Origin: an uncultured Poribacteria bacterium | GTDB lineage: Bacteria > Poribacteria > WGA-4E > PCPOR2b | Length of the DNA: 64,000 nucleotides | Direction of reading: 5' to 3' | Assembly: GCA_958296125.1 (NCBI GenBank) | Contig: OY282444.1 | Coordinates: 5,069,266-5,133,265 of the forward strand | In this document: positions 56,402 to 64,000 of the stretch, piece by piece | How the letters are laid out: the number at the start of each line of letters is the position of its first letter | How positions within the stretch are numbered: position 1 is the stretch's first letter | The notes under the pieces: model-generated | The model's input: only the letters and a program-made list of their open reading frames with translations | Told to the model about the DNA's origin: nothing | Database searches by the model: none | Program-made: the position numbers and the translations under genes

Positions 56402-57874
56402 ATGATAGATTATCTTACAAAATCAAAGTACTTGAACGGACTACAGTGTCATAAACGCCTCTGGTATGAAAAGAATCATCCGGAGAGATCGACAGCTACT
56501 TCCAGATCGCAACAACGAATTCTTGATCAGAGTAGAGAGGTGGGGAACCTCGCTCGGGATTATTTCCCAAGGGGCGAGCGGATTGAGGCAACAGGGCCCG
56601 TCGAAGCTGTAGAGCAAACCCAAGATGCCATAAGACGTGGCATTCCGTATATATTTGAAGCCTCTTTTATTTTTAATGATATTTGGGTGCGATGTGACAT
56701 TCTTCAGAAAGATTCAGACTCGTGGAAAATCATTGAAGTTAAGTCATCAACCAAAGTCCGAGAGGAGAAGTATCATCTACATGACCTAGCTATCCAAAAG
56801 CATGTCTTAACTGGACAAGGCGCGTCCATCTCTGGAACACAGTTGATGCTTATAAATAATAAAGAGTGCGTATATCCAGATCTCTCTAATTTGTTTACCA
56901 TTGAGGACGTAACAAATCAAGTGGATCGGTTAATGGGCGATGTTCCTAACAATATACAGACATTCAAAAACATACTTGGCGAAAGTGCTGAACCGCCGGT
57001 CTTGATTGGTGAGCATTGCGAAAAGCCCAATCGCTGCCCATTTAAGGAGCATTGTTGGGAATACGTTCCTGAGCTTTCAATTTTCACCATTCCGCGACTG
57101 AGTTGGAATAAAAAGGACGAGTTGGTAGAAAAGGGGATACTTAGTTTGCACGATCTCCCTGACGATTACTCACTGACTGAAAAACAGCGCGCTTACGTTG
57201 ATATGGTTCTGAATGATAAGTCAGAGAATGATAAACCAGAGATTGATGTTGAGGGAATCAAACAGAAATTATCAACTTTAGAATACCCTATCCACTTCTT
57301 TGATTTTGAAACCGACAACCCTGCGATTCCGAGGTTTGAGGGATTAAGTCCATACCAGCAATTTCCATTTCAGTATAGTTGTCATATACTACAATCCAAT
57401 GGCGAGGTTACGCATCACGAATACTTGCACACCGATACAACCGATCCAAGATTACCTGTAGCGGAATCTTTGCTTAAACATATTTCTGATGTCGGTTCGG
57501 TGGTTGTTTACTCGGCTTCTTTTGAACGCCGGATACTTCAGGACTTGGCTCAATTTTTTCCCAAGCATTCTGCAGCACTTCAATCAATTATTTCCAGACT
57601 TTGGGATCAGATATTGATATTCAGGAACCACTATAAACATCCGGGGTTTCTCGGTTCTGCTTCCATCAAAAATGTCCTTCCGATTTTGGTGCCTTGTCTT
57701 TCCTACGAAGAGTTAGACATCCATGAGGGTGGTGATGCTCAAGCTGTCTGGGATTTAATGATTAGGACCACAAATGAAAGAGAAAGAAGCAATATGATTA
57801 ACCACTTGAGAGAATATTGCGAGATGGATACGCGTGCTATGGTTGAGATCCACAAAGCGTTGCTTCGACTGTAG
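56402..57874 (+). CDS. DUF2779 protein: Cas4-like Fe-S nuclease fused to a DEDD exonuclease-like domain
   Basis: A 490-residue protein. The N-terminal part looks like a Cas4/RecB-type PD-(D/E)xK nuclease: Cys16 (GLQCHKRLWYEK), Asp99 and Glu112-x-Lys114 (RCDI, IIEVKSSTKV), and a Cys cluster at about 205, 211 and 217 (CEKPNRCPFKEHCWE), which together give four Cys for a [4Fe-4S] cluster. The second part (from about residue 295) starts HFFDFETDNP and has later SASFERRILQDL and EYCEMDTRAMVEIH, the pattern of a DnaQ-like 3'-5' exonuclease. Its cellular role is unknown. Its base composition is lower in GC than its neighbours, which suggests transfer. Confidence 0.8.
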   Translation: MIDYLTKSKYLNGLQCHKRLWYEKNHPERSTATSRSQQRILDQSREVGNLARDYFPRGERIEATGPVEAVEQTQDAIRRGIPYIFEASFIFNDIWVRCDILQKDSDSWKIIEVKSSTKVREEKYHLHDLAIQKHVLTGQGASISGTQLMLINNKECVYPDLSNLFTIEDVTNQVDRLMGDVPNNIQTFKNILGESAEPPVLIGEHCEKPNRCPFKEHCWEYVPELSIFTIPRLSWNKKDELVEKGILSLHDLPDDYSLTEKQRAYVDMVLNDKSENDKPEIDVEGIKQKLSTLEYPIHFFDFETDNPAIPRFEGLSPYQQFPFQYSCHILQSNGEVTHHEYLHTDTTDPRLPVAESLLKHISDVGSVVVYSASFERRILQDLAQFFPKHSAALQSIISRLWDQILIFRNHYKHPGFLGSASIKNVLPILVPCLSYEELDIHEGGDAQAVWDLMIRTTNERERSNMINHLREYCEMDTRAMVEIHKALLRL

Positions 57875-57977
57875 ATTCGATTGTGGTCAAAGATCGATGA
57901 ACGGTGCTTAACCTTTGGATTTAGGAATTCGGGTCGCTGGTATGCTGGACACATGCTGCCCCGCTGAGGCTTTGAAA

Positions 57978-57997
57978 GTCGAGCTAGGAAGCTCGAC
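57978..57997. repeat. short palindrome (REP-like)
   Basis: GTCGAGCT-AGGA-AGCTCGAC forms a perfect 8-bp stem with a four-base loop, followed by CTAC. It lies between the convergent genes at 56402 and 58068 and could stop or stabilise transcripts, though no T run follows. Confidence 0.6.
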
Positions 57998-58067
57998 CTA
58001 CAAATTGTGGAGACGGAAAACCGATGGATTTTCAATAACTGGCAACTTGCGTTAGAATACCCACCAA

Positions 58068-59150
58068 TTACCCCATTCGGAGGCTTCGGTCCTCCAGCGG
58101 CAGATCGATTCGGACATTGCCGCGGCGATGGGATTCACGTAGCGCAATAGCAATCTCTAACGCCTCCCTGCCAAATTCGCCCGGACAGATTCGCTCCTCT
58201 CCAACTTCAAGGGATCTGCAAACACCTTCGATCGCGTCCACCATTGAACTCCGCGGATACCAAGGGTTGGGAAACTGACATCGGATGGGGCCACCCGTCT
58301 CTGGGTGGGTGCTCCACAGCTCAAACTGGGCGTGAGCGTTGCGTGAAACGATGCGTCCTTTGTCACCGATAAATTCGAGCGTCCATGTCTCCCCAGAAGT
58401 TTCGGATTGGGTATTCATGACAGCGCGGACATCGTTCTCATAGACGATATATCCCGATCCTGAGAGGTCATTATCTCCCGTCGCTCTTTCTTCGCTGTCC
58501 ATCACGCCAAAGACCCACTTTGCCGGGGCACCGGCAAATAGGCGAAAGAGCGCGAGCGTATGGCTATGCAGATTGGAGAGACTAGCTGGGCTGTGACAGA
58601 TCATCGATCTCAAATTACCGATGGCACCGTCAGCGATTGATTGGCGCGCGTTTGTGTACCAGTTATACCAGTTGAGGTGACATGCAATAGCGAGGATAGT
58701 CCCGTGCTTGTGGCAGGCATCAATCATTGCATCTGCTTCCGCAAGGGTGCGGCACATCGGTTTCGTGGCATAAATCGCCTTGACACCCGCCTCCGCTAAA
58801 CCGATAGTAACCTCCGCACGGGGTTCGGGACGGGTTGTTAAGCAGACAATGTCTGGCTGTTCCCGCTCCACCATCTCTCGATAGTCGGTGTAAAGGGCTT
58901 CAACACCCCAACGCCGTTTGAAGTCATCCAGCTTTGCTTGATCCACATCGGCGGCAGCGACTAGGGCCACTCCCCGCGCCTCAATCATTGCCGGGGCATG
59001 AGCCCAGGGCCATGGGTAGTGTGGCATTCCGATATGTTCATCGTCGATCGTGCTGCCCATTCTGCCACATCCGACAACTGCACCGCGATAGGTGCGTTTG
59101 GGTTTGCTCTCGTGAACGACGCGAAATGCTTCGCCTTTGGGTTCAGCCAT
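58068..59150 (-). CDS. Gfo/Idh/MocA family oxidoreductase
   Basis: NAD(P)-binding dehydrogenase-like protein, 360 residues. After a polar leader of about 20 residues, the dinucleotide loop is GAVVGCGRMGSTID. The catalytic-loop motif is altered: ATKPMCRTL, with Thr before Lys-Pro where Glu or Asp is usual. Other features are LEFIGDKGRIV and a C-terminal helical end. The start ATG at 59150 follows GGAAAAACTC. It lies downstream of pspA on the same strand, but 104 bp apart, and a shared job is not evident. Confidence 0.83.
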   Translation of the reverse strand: MAEPKGEAFRVVHESKPKRTYRGAVVGCGRMGSTIDDEHIGMPHYPWPWAHAPAMIEARGVALVAAADVDQAKLDDFKRRWGVEALYTDYREMVEREQPDIVCLTTRPEPRAEVTIGLAEAGVKAIYATKPMCRTLAEADAMIDACHKHGTILAIACHLNWYNWYTNARQSIADGAIGNLRSMICHSPASLSNLHSHTLALFRLFAGAPAKWVFGVMDSEERATGDNDLSGSGYIVYENDVRAVMNTQSETSGETWTLEFIGDKGRIVSRNAHAQFELWSTHPETGGPIRCQFPNPWYPRSSMVDAIEGVCRSLEVGEERICPGEFGREALEIAIALRESHRRGNVRIDLPLEDRSLRMG

Positions 59151-59253
59151 GAGTTTTTCCTTTCGGTATCAGTTGTGGAAATCGGTGCGTGAAGCGCGAA
59201 ACCAAAACGCAGGGTAACCGTTTTTTTACCTTTCACGCTTCACCCTTCACCCT

Positions 59254-59943
59254 TTACGCCTTATCTGAATCGGTGCCGTTTCCAAGTTTTGCTTTCAGTG
59301 CGACAAGGTCATCGTCAACGCTGTCTTTCGTCTCTAACGCTGCGAACTCATCTTCGAGAGAATCCTTCTCAAAATCAGCCATTTCCGCGGCGGCATCCGC
59401 CCGTGCTTCCATATCACCGACCTTCTGCTCCATCCGATCGAAGGTGTCAAAGGCACTGCTATCTTTCATACCTGCCATCGTTTCATGGATCTGCTTTTGC
59501 GCTTTAGCTCGCCTCTGACGTGCAATCAGCAGATTCTTCTTACGACCGGCTTCCCCAATCTTTAGTTCCAGGGCTCTCAAATGTTCCTTGAGTTGGTCAA
59601 CAGCCTGTCGCTGTTTGTCCCACTGGATTTTGTATTCATCCGCGAGTTGTTGAGCCTCATTTCGCCGTGCTAGGGCTTCTCGCGCCAAGTCATCGCGTTC
59701 CTTCTGAACGGCGATGGTCGCTTTCTCTTCCCACTGCTTGGCTTGTCCGGCGGTTTCCTGATACTGTCTCTGAAGACGCTTTTCATCGGCAATCGCGGCA
59801 GCAACCTTCCGTTTCGTATCAACAAGCTGCTCGTTCATTTCAATGATAACTTGATTGAGAACCTTTTCCGGATCTTCCGCTTTGGTTAGCGCGTCATTCA
59901 CATTGGCTTTGAAGACTGTGGAGATTCGACTGAAGACACTCAT
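59254..59943 (-). CDS. pspA: phage shock protein A (PspA/IM30 family)
   Basis: Membrane-protecting coiled-coil protein, 229 residues from ATG 59943 (GAGGGATAT upstream). The start MSVFSRISTVFKANVNDALT and EDPEKVLNQVIIEMNEQLVD are diagnostic; the rest is almost all long helices with heptads, which assemble into ESCRT-III-like rods and rings on stressed inner membranes. The last 30 residues are acidic. A sigma54 promoter lies about 80 bases upstream, as in enteric bacteria where PspF controls the operon; no pspF, pspB or pspC gene is seen in this window. Confidence 0.93.
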   Translation of the reverse strand: MSVFSRISTVFKANVNDALTKAEDPEKVLNQVIIEMNEQLVDTKRKVAAAIADEKRLQRQYQETAGQAKQWEEKATIAVQKERDDLAREALARRNEAQQLADEYKIQWDKQRQAVDQLKEHLRALELKIGEAGRKKNLLIARQRRAKAQKQIHETMAGMKDSSAFDTFDRMEQKVGDMEARADAAAEMADFEKDSLEDEFAALETKDSVDDDLVALKAKLGNGTDSDKA

Positions 59944-60023
59944 TTTAATATCCCTCCGTATCACATAGACTGCGGTTTAAGTTGATTGAACCGTTGATCG
60001 GTTCGTGAAATCGCTTTCGATGA

Positions 60024-60039
60024 TGCAAGGGACTTGCCA
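60024..60039 (-). promoter_or_regulatory. sigma54 (-24/-12) promoter of pspA (minus strand)
   Basis: On the minus strand TGGCA (60039-60035) and TTGCA (60028-60024) have the GG and GC pairs exactly 12 bases apart: TGGCAAGTCCCTTGCA. Transcription would start near 60013, about 70 bases before the pspA ATG. The arrangement is the same as the one in front of groES. Confidence 0.72.
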
Positions 60040-60531
60040 TTCAGTCTTATCGGCACGATTATACCACAGCAGCTCACCCATGGCACCGTTGCTGCCTGAA
60101 TTTCAGGTAACAGGTATTATACAATCAAATCCCGCGCATGTAAAGGGCATCTTGATTGTGGCCCGGGGTATTTTGAATTTGGTGAACTCAACCTCCCGTT
60201 ATTGGAATTACTATTTTTTTCAGAGAAGGAGCAACATACTTCCCAAAGTGTTGAAAAACAGATGTTGGGTTCGTATCGATTGAGGCTCTCAAATTTGGGA
60301 TTCCGGATTATTTACCTCAAGCCATCTCATTGTTAGGTGAGACAACAATTTAAGGTTGATTTTTTAACTTTTTTGGCATATCATTTTTGGTAGGCGGCCC
60401 TTTGAATTTTATACTGAATAATTTTACTGGAAGCACCTAAAAATTCATAACGCATAAGAGTTACGCAGCTAAACGTTCAGTGCCCCCGATACGGAGATTG
60501 GGGTTCAAGTGCAAGATTATGGAGGCTAGAT
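60040..60531. other. 490-bp AT-rich intergenic region
   Basis: No gene is supported: the plus frame at 60005-60283 lacks a ribosome-binding site and family resemblance. The region must contain the enhancer sites for pspA and a promoter for the ankyrin gene. An ATTGTT...AACAAT hairpin at about 60331-60351 is followed by T-rich DNA. An ACGCAG motif near 60464 recalls the gap at 4136. Confidence 0.4.
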
Positions 60532-61218
60532 ATGGAACTCGGTTCAATTCATGACGCAGCAGCCAACGGAGACCTAGATACAGTAAAGAAAATCCTTGAA
60601 CAGGACCCCGGGCAGGTCAACCAAGATGACAGATATGAATGGTGTCCTATATTTCATGCCGGATTAAGATGCCATTATGATGTTGTTAAATATCTCATAG
60701 ACTGTGGCGCTGATTTGGCAGCGCATGATGGCTATGTGATTCACTATGCTGGACAAGTGCCAGACAATAAGGAAGTTATATCGTTGCTCACCGCGTATGG
60801 GGGGGTGGATGCACATACCAAACCGTCAAGTGAAATTGCACGCCAGTTTATATACGCTGTGTTCTTAGCCAATGTGGGGCGAGTGAATGCAATGCTTCGT
60901 GATAACCCAAAGTTAGTCAAGGAGCGTTATGCCCGTGGCGATACGGCTTTGCACCATGCTGCTCGAAACGGCGACTTGGAAATTGTAGAGCAGTTGGTCA
61001 GCGGGGGTGCAGATGTCAATGCGACAGCGGATCAGGGGCATTTTCCCCTATACTGTGCAGCCGGTCATGGACATGTAGAAACGACGCGGTATCTAGTAGA
61101 AAATGACGCAGACTTGCAAGCGAGACTCGCGGATGGCAAAACAGTCACTGAATGGCTAAAACAATATGCGGATCATGACCGTCGCTTGAAATCCACTCTG
61201 GATGTATTGGAGGGATAA
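60532..61218 (+). CDS. ankyrin-repeat protein
   Basis: A cytoplasmic 228-residue protein made almost only of ankyrin repeats, which serve as protein-binding scaffolds. Clear repeats are at about 5-37 (IHDAAANGDLDTVKKIL), 40-70 (DVVKYLIDCGADL), 138-170 (GDTALHHAARNGDLEIVEQL) and 171-203 (GHFPLYCAAGHGHVETTRYL), with two more diverged ones between. No signal peptide. GGAGG precedes the ATG. The partner is unknown. Confidence 0.9.
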   Translation: MELGSIHDAAANGDLDTVKKILEQDPGQVNQDDRYEWCPIFHAGLRCHYDVVKYLIDCGADLAAHDGYVIHYAGQVPDNKEVISLLTAYGGVDAHTKPSSEIARQFIYAVFLANVGRVNAMLRDNPKLVKERYARGDTALHHAARNGDLEIVEQLVSGGADVNATADQGHFPLYCAAGHGHVETTRYLVENDADLQARLADGKTVTEWLKQYADHDRRLKSTLDVLEG

Positions 61219-61290
61219 CACTTGCCCTATAAAACCTCGATAAACTTTGATGTTATGGCTTTTTATTACAAGCACTGAGCTGGGGGAGAT

Positions 61291-62034
61291 ATGGAGAAGG
61301 AGATACTACAACATGCGATTGAGGTGTTCGCGCGTGGCTTCTGTTTTACGCGCAGTTTTACACATCCCTGTCTGGCAGAGCGTATTGGGAAAATTTGGGT
61401 GGTACGCGATGCTCCACGAAAACGCGGGGCCTACCGTAGAGAAGAATGGATTGCACACGGGGTAACACCAGAGACGATTGACGAGACTGCCCGCAAACAC
61501 ACACGTGGTCGATTCGCCGTATGTGCGATTTATGGTGTTGATGAATCCGATCAACCGCTGCGATCAGGTTTCAAAGCACTCAATTATAGACTTGGGGGCA
61601 CAGAGCCTATAATGGTGCATGAGTTGAAACGAATTCCGCGCTTTGATAGTCCTGTAGAGATTGTGCGCGTTACTACAGTGAATTTGGCAGAGAAAGTGAA
61701 TAAAGCGGCGAGGTCGCGTCAGATTCTGCCCGAACATCTGGCGAAAGATGCGCCATTGCGTCAATACGTCGCGTTGGTTGACGATAAACCGGTAGGGTGG
61801 GTTCGCAGCATTGATGTGGAGCAGGCGACCTGGTGTGCTGATATGTATGTGGTTCCAGAGTTTCGTCGTCGTGGCATCGCTCGTGCGCTGATGGCTCAGA
61901 TGTTGCGTGACGATCGCGTCAACGGCTCGAAATTAGCGGTACTCACCGCCAGCCACGCGGGTGCTAAACTGTATCCAGTTGTGGGATATAAACAGATCGG
62001 TACGCTCATGTTGTACACACCGAAGAAGCATTAG
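61291..62034 (+). CDS. GNAT family acetyltransferase
   Basis: A 247-residue protein with a C-terminal GNAT domain: ADMYVVPEFRRRGIARALMAQML holds the acetyl-CoA loop (RRRGIA), and GAKLYPVVGYKQIGTLMLY the last strands. The first 130 residues have no clear family, but the layout resembles acetyltransferases of the same length in related genomes. The ATG follows GGGGGAGAT. Acceptor unknown. Confidence 0.8.
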   Translation: MEKEILQHAIEVFARGFCFTRSFTHPCLAERIGKIWVVRDAPRKRGAYRREEWIAHGVTPETIDETARKHTRGRFAVCAIYGVDESDQPLRSGFKALNYRLGGTEPIMVHELKRIPRFDSPVEIVRVTTVNLAEKVNKAARSRQILPEHLAKDAPLRQYVALVDDKPVGWVRSIDVEQATWCADMYVVPEFRRRGIARALMAQMLRDDRVNGSKLAVLTASHAGAKLYPVVGYKQIGTLMLYTPKKH

Positions 62035-62206
62035 CGGTCAGTAGCCTTGCTGTCGATCCAAGCTGCTCAGCTTGGTCGTCGGCAGCCAGAGAAACGTTGT
62101 CCACACTTTTCTACTAGCTGTTCGTTCAGAACCACAGGAGCACAACAGATACCGTTTTTGGGCTGCAATTCCCGAAATTGATGACTGCTATCTAAGGGTC
62201 ATAAGG

Positions 62207-62243
62207 GATTCTATACCCGTGCCGTCCTTGGTCTCGGAACGGA
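62207..62243 (+). repeat. palindromic dispersed repeat, copy C (partial)
   Basis: GATTCTATACCCGTGCCGTC and on to CTCGGAACGGA matches copy B (30577-30613) over 37 bases with two differences. It lies just downstream of the stop codon of the convergent membrane-protein gene. The hairpin end found in copies A and B is missing here. Confidence 0.6.
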
Positions 62244-62267
62244 CAGACCTTGTGAGATACCGTTGTC

Positions 62268-64000
62268 TCACACCCAAAAACCGTAGGTTGACATCCTCCC
62301 CAGAATGCCGAAGAGCGTCCAGAGACTCCCAACGGTGAACTCACCGAGAATAAGCCCTAAGAAGAAAGGAGCGACGCGACGATGCAGCCCAATGCCACCA
62401 TGTCGCAACAGCAGCCACTTGATGAGCCAACTCACGAAAAGGCAACTCCATGTCACATTCATCCCCCAACTCGTTGAGATAGCAAAACCGGCAGGATGGA
62501 AGGGCCACCACACAAATCGCATACGGAAGAGCATCAGGAAACTGGCGATGATAAAACCGCAGACCATGAAGCCGCTCTCGGCGATCAATGTGTCTGTCGG
62601 TGTGCTCAGCCAACGATCGAGCCGTCGATACGGTTCGATACCGAACGCGCTCAGCGAAGGTGAGTAGGCACGAGCCTCCATCCCCAGCCGGTATCCGCGG
62701 TCAATCAGTGCCCAAAAGCCAGAAAGTGAGCCGAGCAATGCGGCGAGCATCAGTGCGAGTGCAAGCCGCCGCAGGTTCAGATGTGTCCGCTCCGCCATTT
62801 TGAACCCCTCCAGTTGATGCGGCATCGGGTGGCTGCGGTAGGCGCGGTTGATGAACCAGAACATTGAGAACATCACCAGATTCCCGCGTCCCAGCTTTCG
62901 CGTGCCAATTGTTCGTGTGAGGATTTCGTCGGGCCCGGAATAGTGTAGGTCATGGACAGGCGTTCCCAACTCCGCCCGCATACGGGTAACGGCGATGGAA
63001 ATCGCGTAATAAAGGACGAAGAAACCGACTGTGATGGGCACCGTTGCCCCACCGCGATAGCAGAAGCAGATAAGAAACACCATCACACCGATTAGCCCCA
63101 ACACCGCTGTGCGATACCTCATCGGTTCATTCAAGTCGTCGAGGTCCGCTGCTCCACCGAACGCCTTTCTGATGACCGCTATCAGGTGTTTTCGGCTTGC
63201 CCAAAGTGCGATGACAGCAAGCGCGATATAGCCCCCGGATGCTTGTTCCCTCATGTAGGGAAAGTGTGGCAGACTTCGTAAGCCCATCGCAGCACCTGCA
63301 ACGCGCATCAGCCGCCAAAACCAGAAGAAAAACCAGCATGAAAACGATAGGTCAAGCGGGATGAAAAATCCGAGTCCGATGGCAAATGGGTAGAACGAAA
63401 GTCGAACTCGGCCCATGGCGTTCCACGGCTTATCGGTGAAAAGTTGGAAACTCTGAATCCGTGTCCGAAGCTCCGGGACAACAGGGAAGATGAAGTTCAG
63501 TCCATTCAGCAGTGCCAGCGTTCCCGCGATGGCGAATCCAAGCCACATCATCCGATTCCGAAAAAATGTTTGCCGCTGTGTCTCCGTCATCTGGAGTGGG
63601 AGTTGGATAATCGGGTAGCTAAGTTTCTCGTGTTCAATCCACCGTTTGCGAACAATCACGTTGATGCAAAACATCCCGAACACTAGCACAAAGATAAATG
63701 TTGTCCACCACAGGACGGGCGAGGTCCAGCCGATCAATTGTTCGGGGGTGTAAAGGTTTAATTCACCCTCGTAATACCCACGGGCAACTTTGCTATCGCT
63801 GACAGTTAGCCACTCCGGTAGGTGGGGCAGAAATAGATCCCGCCATTCGTTTTCCGGCGTGGCAAAGCGGAAGGCGTGTCCTAACATTGGCACGAGGATT
63901 TCGAGCATGTCGTGCCCCGTGATGCCAGACGCGATGGAGAGCATCAGGTAGATGATGATAAGTTCTCCCTGATTTAGCACAGAACGCGGTGAAAACCACT
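62268..64000 (-). CDS. polytopic membrane protein, DUF6785/OPT-like (5' end outside window)
   Basis: At least 577 residues of a membrane protein with some 11 to 13 helices. The frame is open to the window edge (WFSPRSVLNQGELIIIYLML), so the GTG at 63980 is internal and the N-terminus is missing. The sequence IEHEKLSYPIIQLPLQM and SYYG-type loops, and the C-terminal WPFHPAGFAISTSW and GLILGEFTVGSLWTLFGIL, are those of the DUF6784/DUF6785 proteins, which resemble oligopeptide transporter (OPT) proteins. Substrate unknown. Confidence 0.75.
   Translation of the reverse strand, partial: WFSPRSVLNQGELIIIYLMLSIASGITGHDMLEILVPMLGHAFRFATPENEWRDLFLPHLPEWLTVSDSKVARGYYEGELNLYTPEQLIGWTSPVLWWTTFIFVLVFGMFCINVIVRKRWIEHEKLSYPIIQLPLQMTETQRQTFFRNRMMWLGFAIAGTLALLNGLNFIFPVVPELRTRIQSFQLFTDKPWNAMGRVRLSFYPFAIGLGFFIPLDLSFSCWFFFWFWRLMRVAGAAMGLRSLPHFPYMREQASGGYIALAVIALWASRKHLIAVIRKAFGGAADLDDLNEPMRYRTAVLGLIGVMVFLICFCYRGGATVPITVGFFVLYYAISIAVTRMRAELGTPVHDLHYSGPDEILTRTIGTRKLGRGNLVMFSMFWFINRAYRSHPMPHQLEGFKMAERTHLNLRRLALALMLAALLGSLSGFWALIDRGYRLGMEARAYSPSLSAFGIEPYRRLDRWLSTPTDTLIAESGFMVCGFIIASFLMLFRMRFVWWPFHPAGFAISTSWGMNVTWSCLFVSWLIKWLLLRHGGIGLHRRVAPFFLGLILGEFTVGSLWTLFGILGRMSTYGFWV

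Noticed and set aside
60005-60283. A 92-codon plus-strand frame
   Set aside because: It starts inside the pspA promoter region, lacks a ribosome-binding site and resembles no protein.
62284-62298. GTTGACATCCTCCCC, like an IS605 right end, near copy C
   Set aside because: It lies inside the coding sequence of the conserved C-terminus of the membrane-protein gene and is probably a coincidence.

Overview
The window reads as one 64 kb stretch of a Gram-negative-type bacterial chromosome of roughly balanced GC, with no tRNA, rRNA, CRISPR array or intact transposase that I could find. An outer membrane (an Omp85-type barrel and a second beta-barrel protein), several lipoproteins, many Gfo/Idh/MocA oxidoreductases and sugar-isomerase TIM barrels, a phytanoyl-CoA dioxygenase-like enzyme, a sulfatase, and many short palindromic repeats together resemble Candidatus Poribacteria or a related marine or sponge-associated lineage. 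This placement is inference from gene content; no marker gene was placed phylogenetically.

Layout. 1-560: the end of a secreted protein with a FlgD-like Ig domain. 963-9049: a Gfo/Idh/MocA dehydrogenase followed by a complete peptide/oligosaccharide-type ABC importer (lipoprotein binding protein, two permeases, two ATPases). 9089-10757: palindromic repeats around an outer-membrane beta-barrel gene, then about 840 bp with no supported gene. 10758-15159: two SDR dehydrogenases flanking a C45 Ntn-hydrolase, then a class III aminotransferase. 15282-17901: a fused nucleotidyltransferase-HEPN protein lacking a normal start codon, ispG and an enoyl-CoA hydratase. 17957-22840: two sugar-isomerase TIM barrels, an orphan hydantoinase A and a double GNAT protein. 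22846-25312 (minus): a dioxygenase and a membrane-anchored DUF3352-like protein. 25489-30572: a catabolic run of Gfo/Idh/MocA, enolase-superfamily dehydratase, sulfatase and UxuA-like mannonate dehydratase, consistent with use of sulfated, uronate-rich polysaccharide.

30880-36428: an FbpABC-type ferric iron importer behind a consensus sigma70 promoter, then thiE and thiD. 36608-40297 (minus): a 1229-residue fusion of an adhesin-like beta-helix, a CBM9/DOMON-like domain, POTRA repeats and an Omp85 barrel. 40571-45992: a gene remnant, an MFS transporter, a zinc-ribbon membrane protein, a glycosidase-like gene broken by an exact 143-bp tandem duplication, and a class V aminotransferase. 46363-49136: a sugar lactonase-like amidohydrolase with an IlvD/Edd sugar-acid dehydratase. 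49250-52871: rpsU (minus), another Gfo/Idh/MocA gene, then groES-groEL behind a textbook sigma54 promoter. 53055-57874: a small putative defence island (single-chain MmeI-type restriction-modification enzyme, DUF4377 lipoprotein, DUF2779 nuclease). 58068-59943 (minus): a Gfo/Idh/MocA gene and pspA, the latter also behind a sigma54 promoter. 60532-64000: ankyrin protein, GNAT protein and a truncated polytopic DUF6785-like membrane protein.

The most notable points are the sigma54 promoters of two envelope/protein stress genes, the adhesin-CBM9-Omp85 fusion, the tandem duplication that breaks a gene, and dispersed repeats that look like tnpB-less ends of IS200/IS605 elements.
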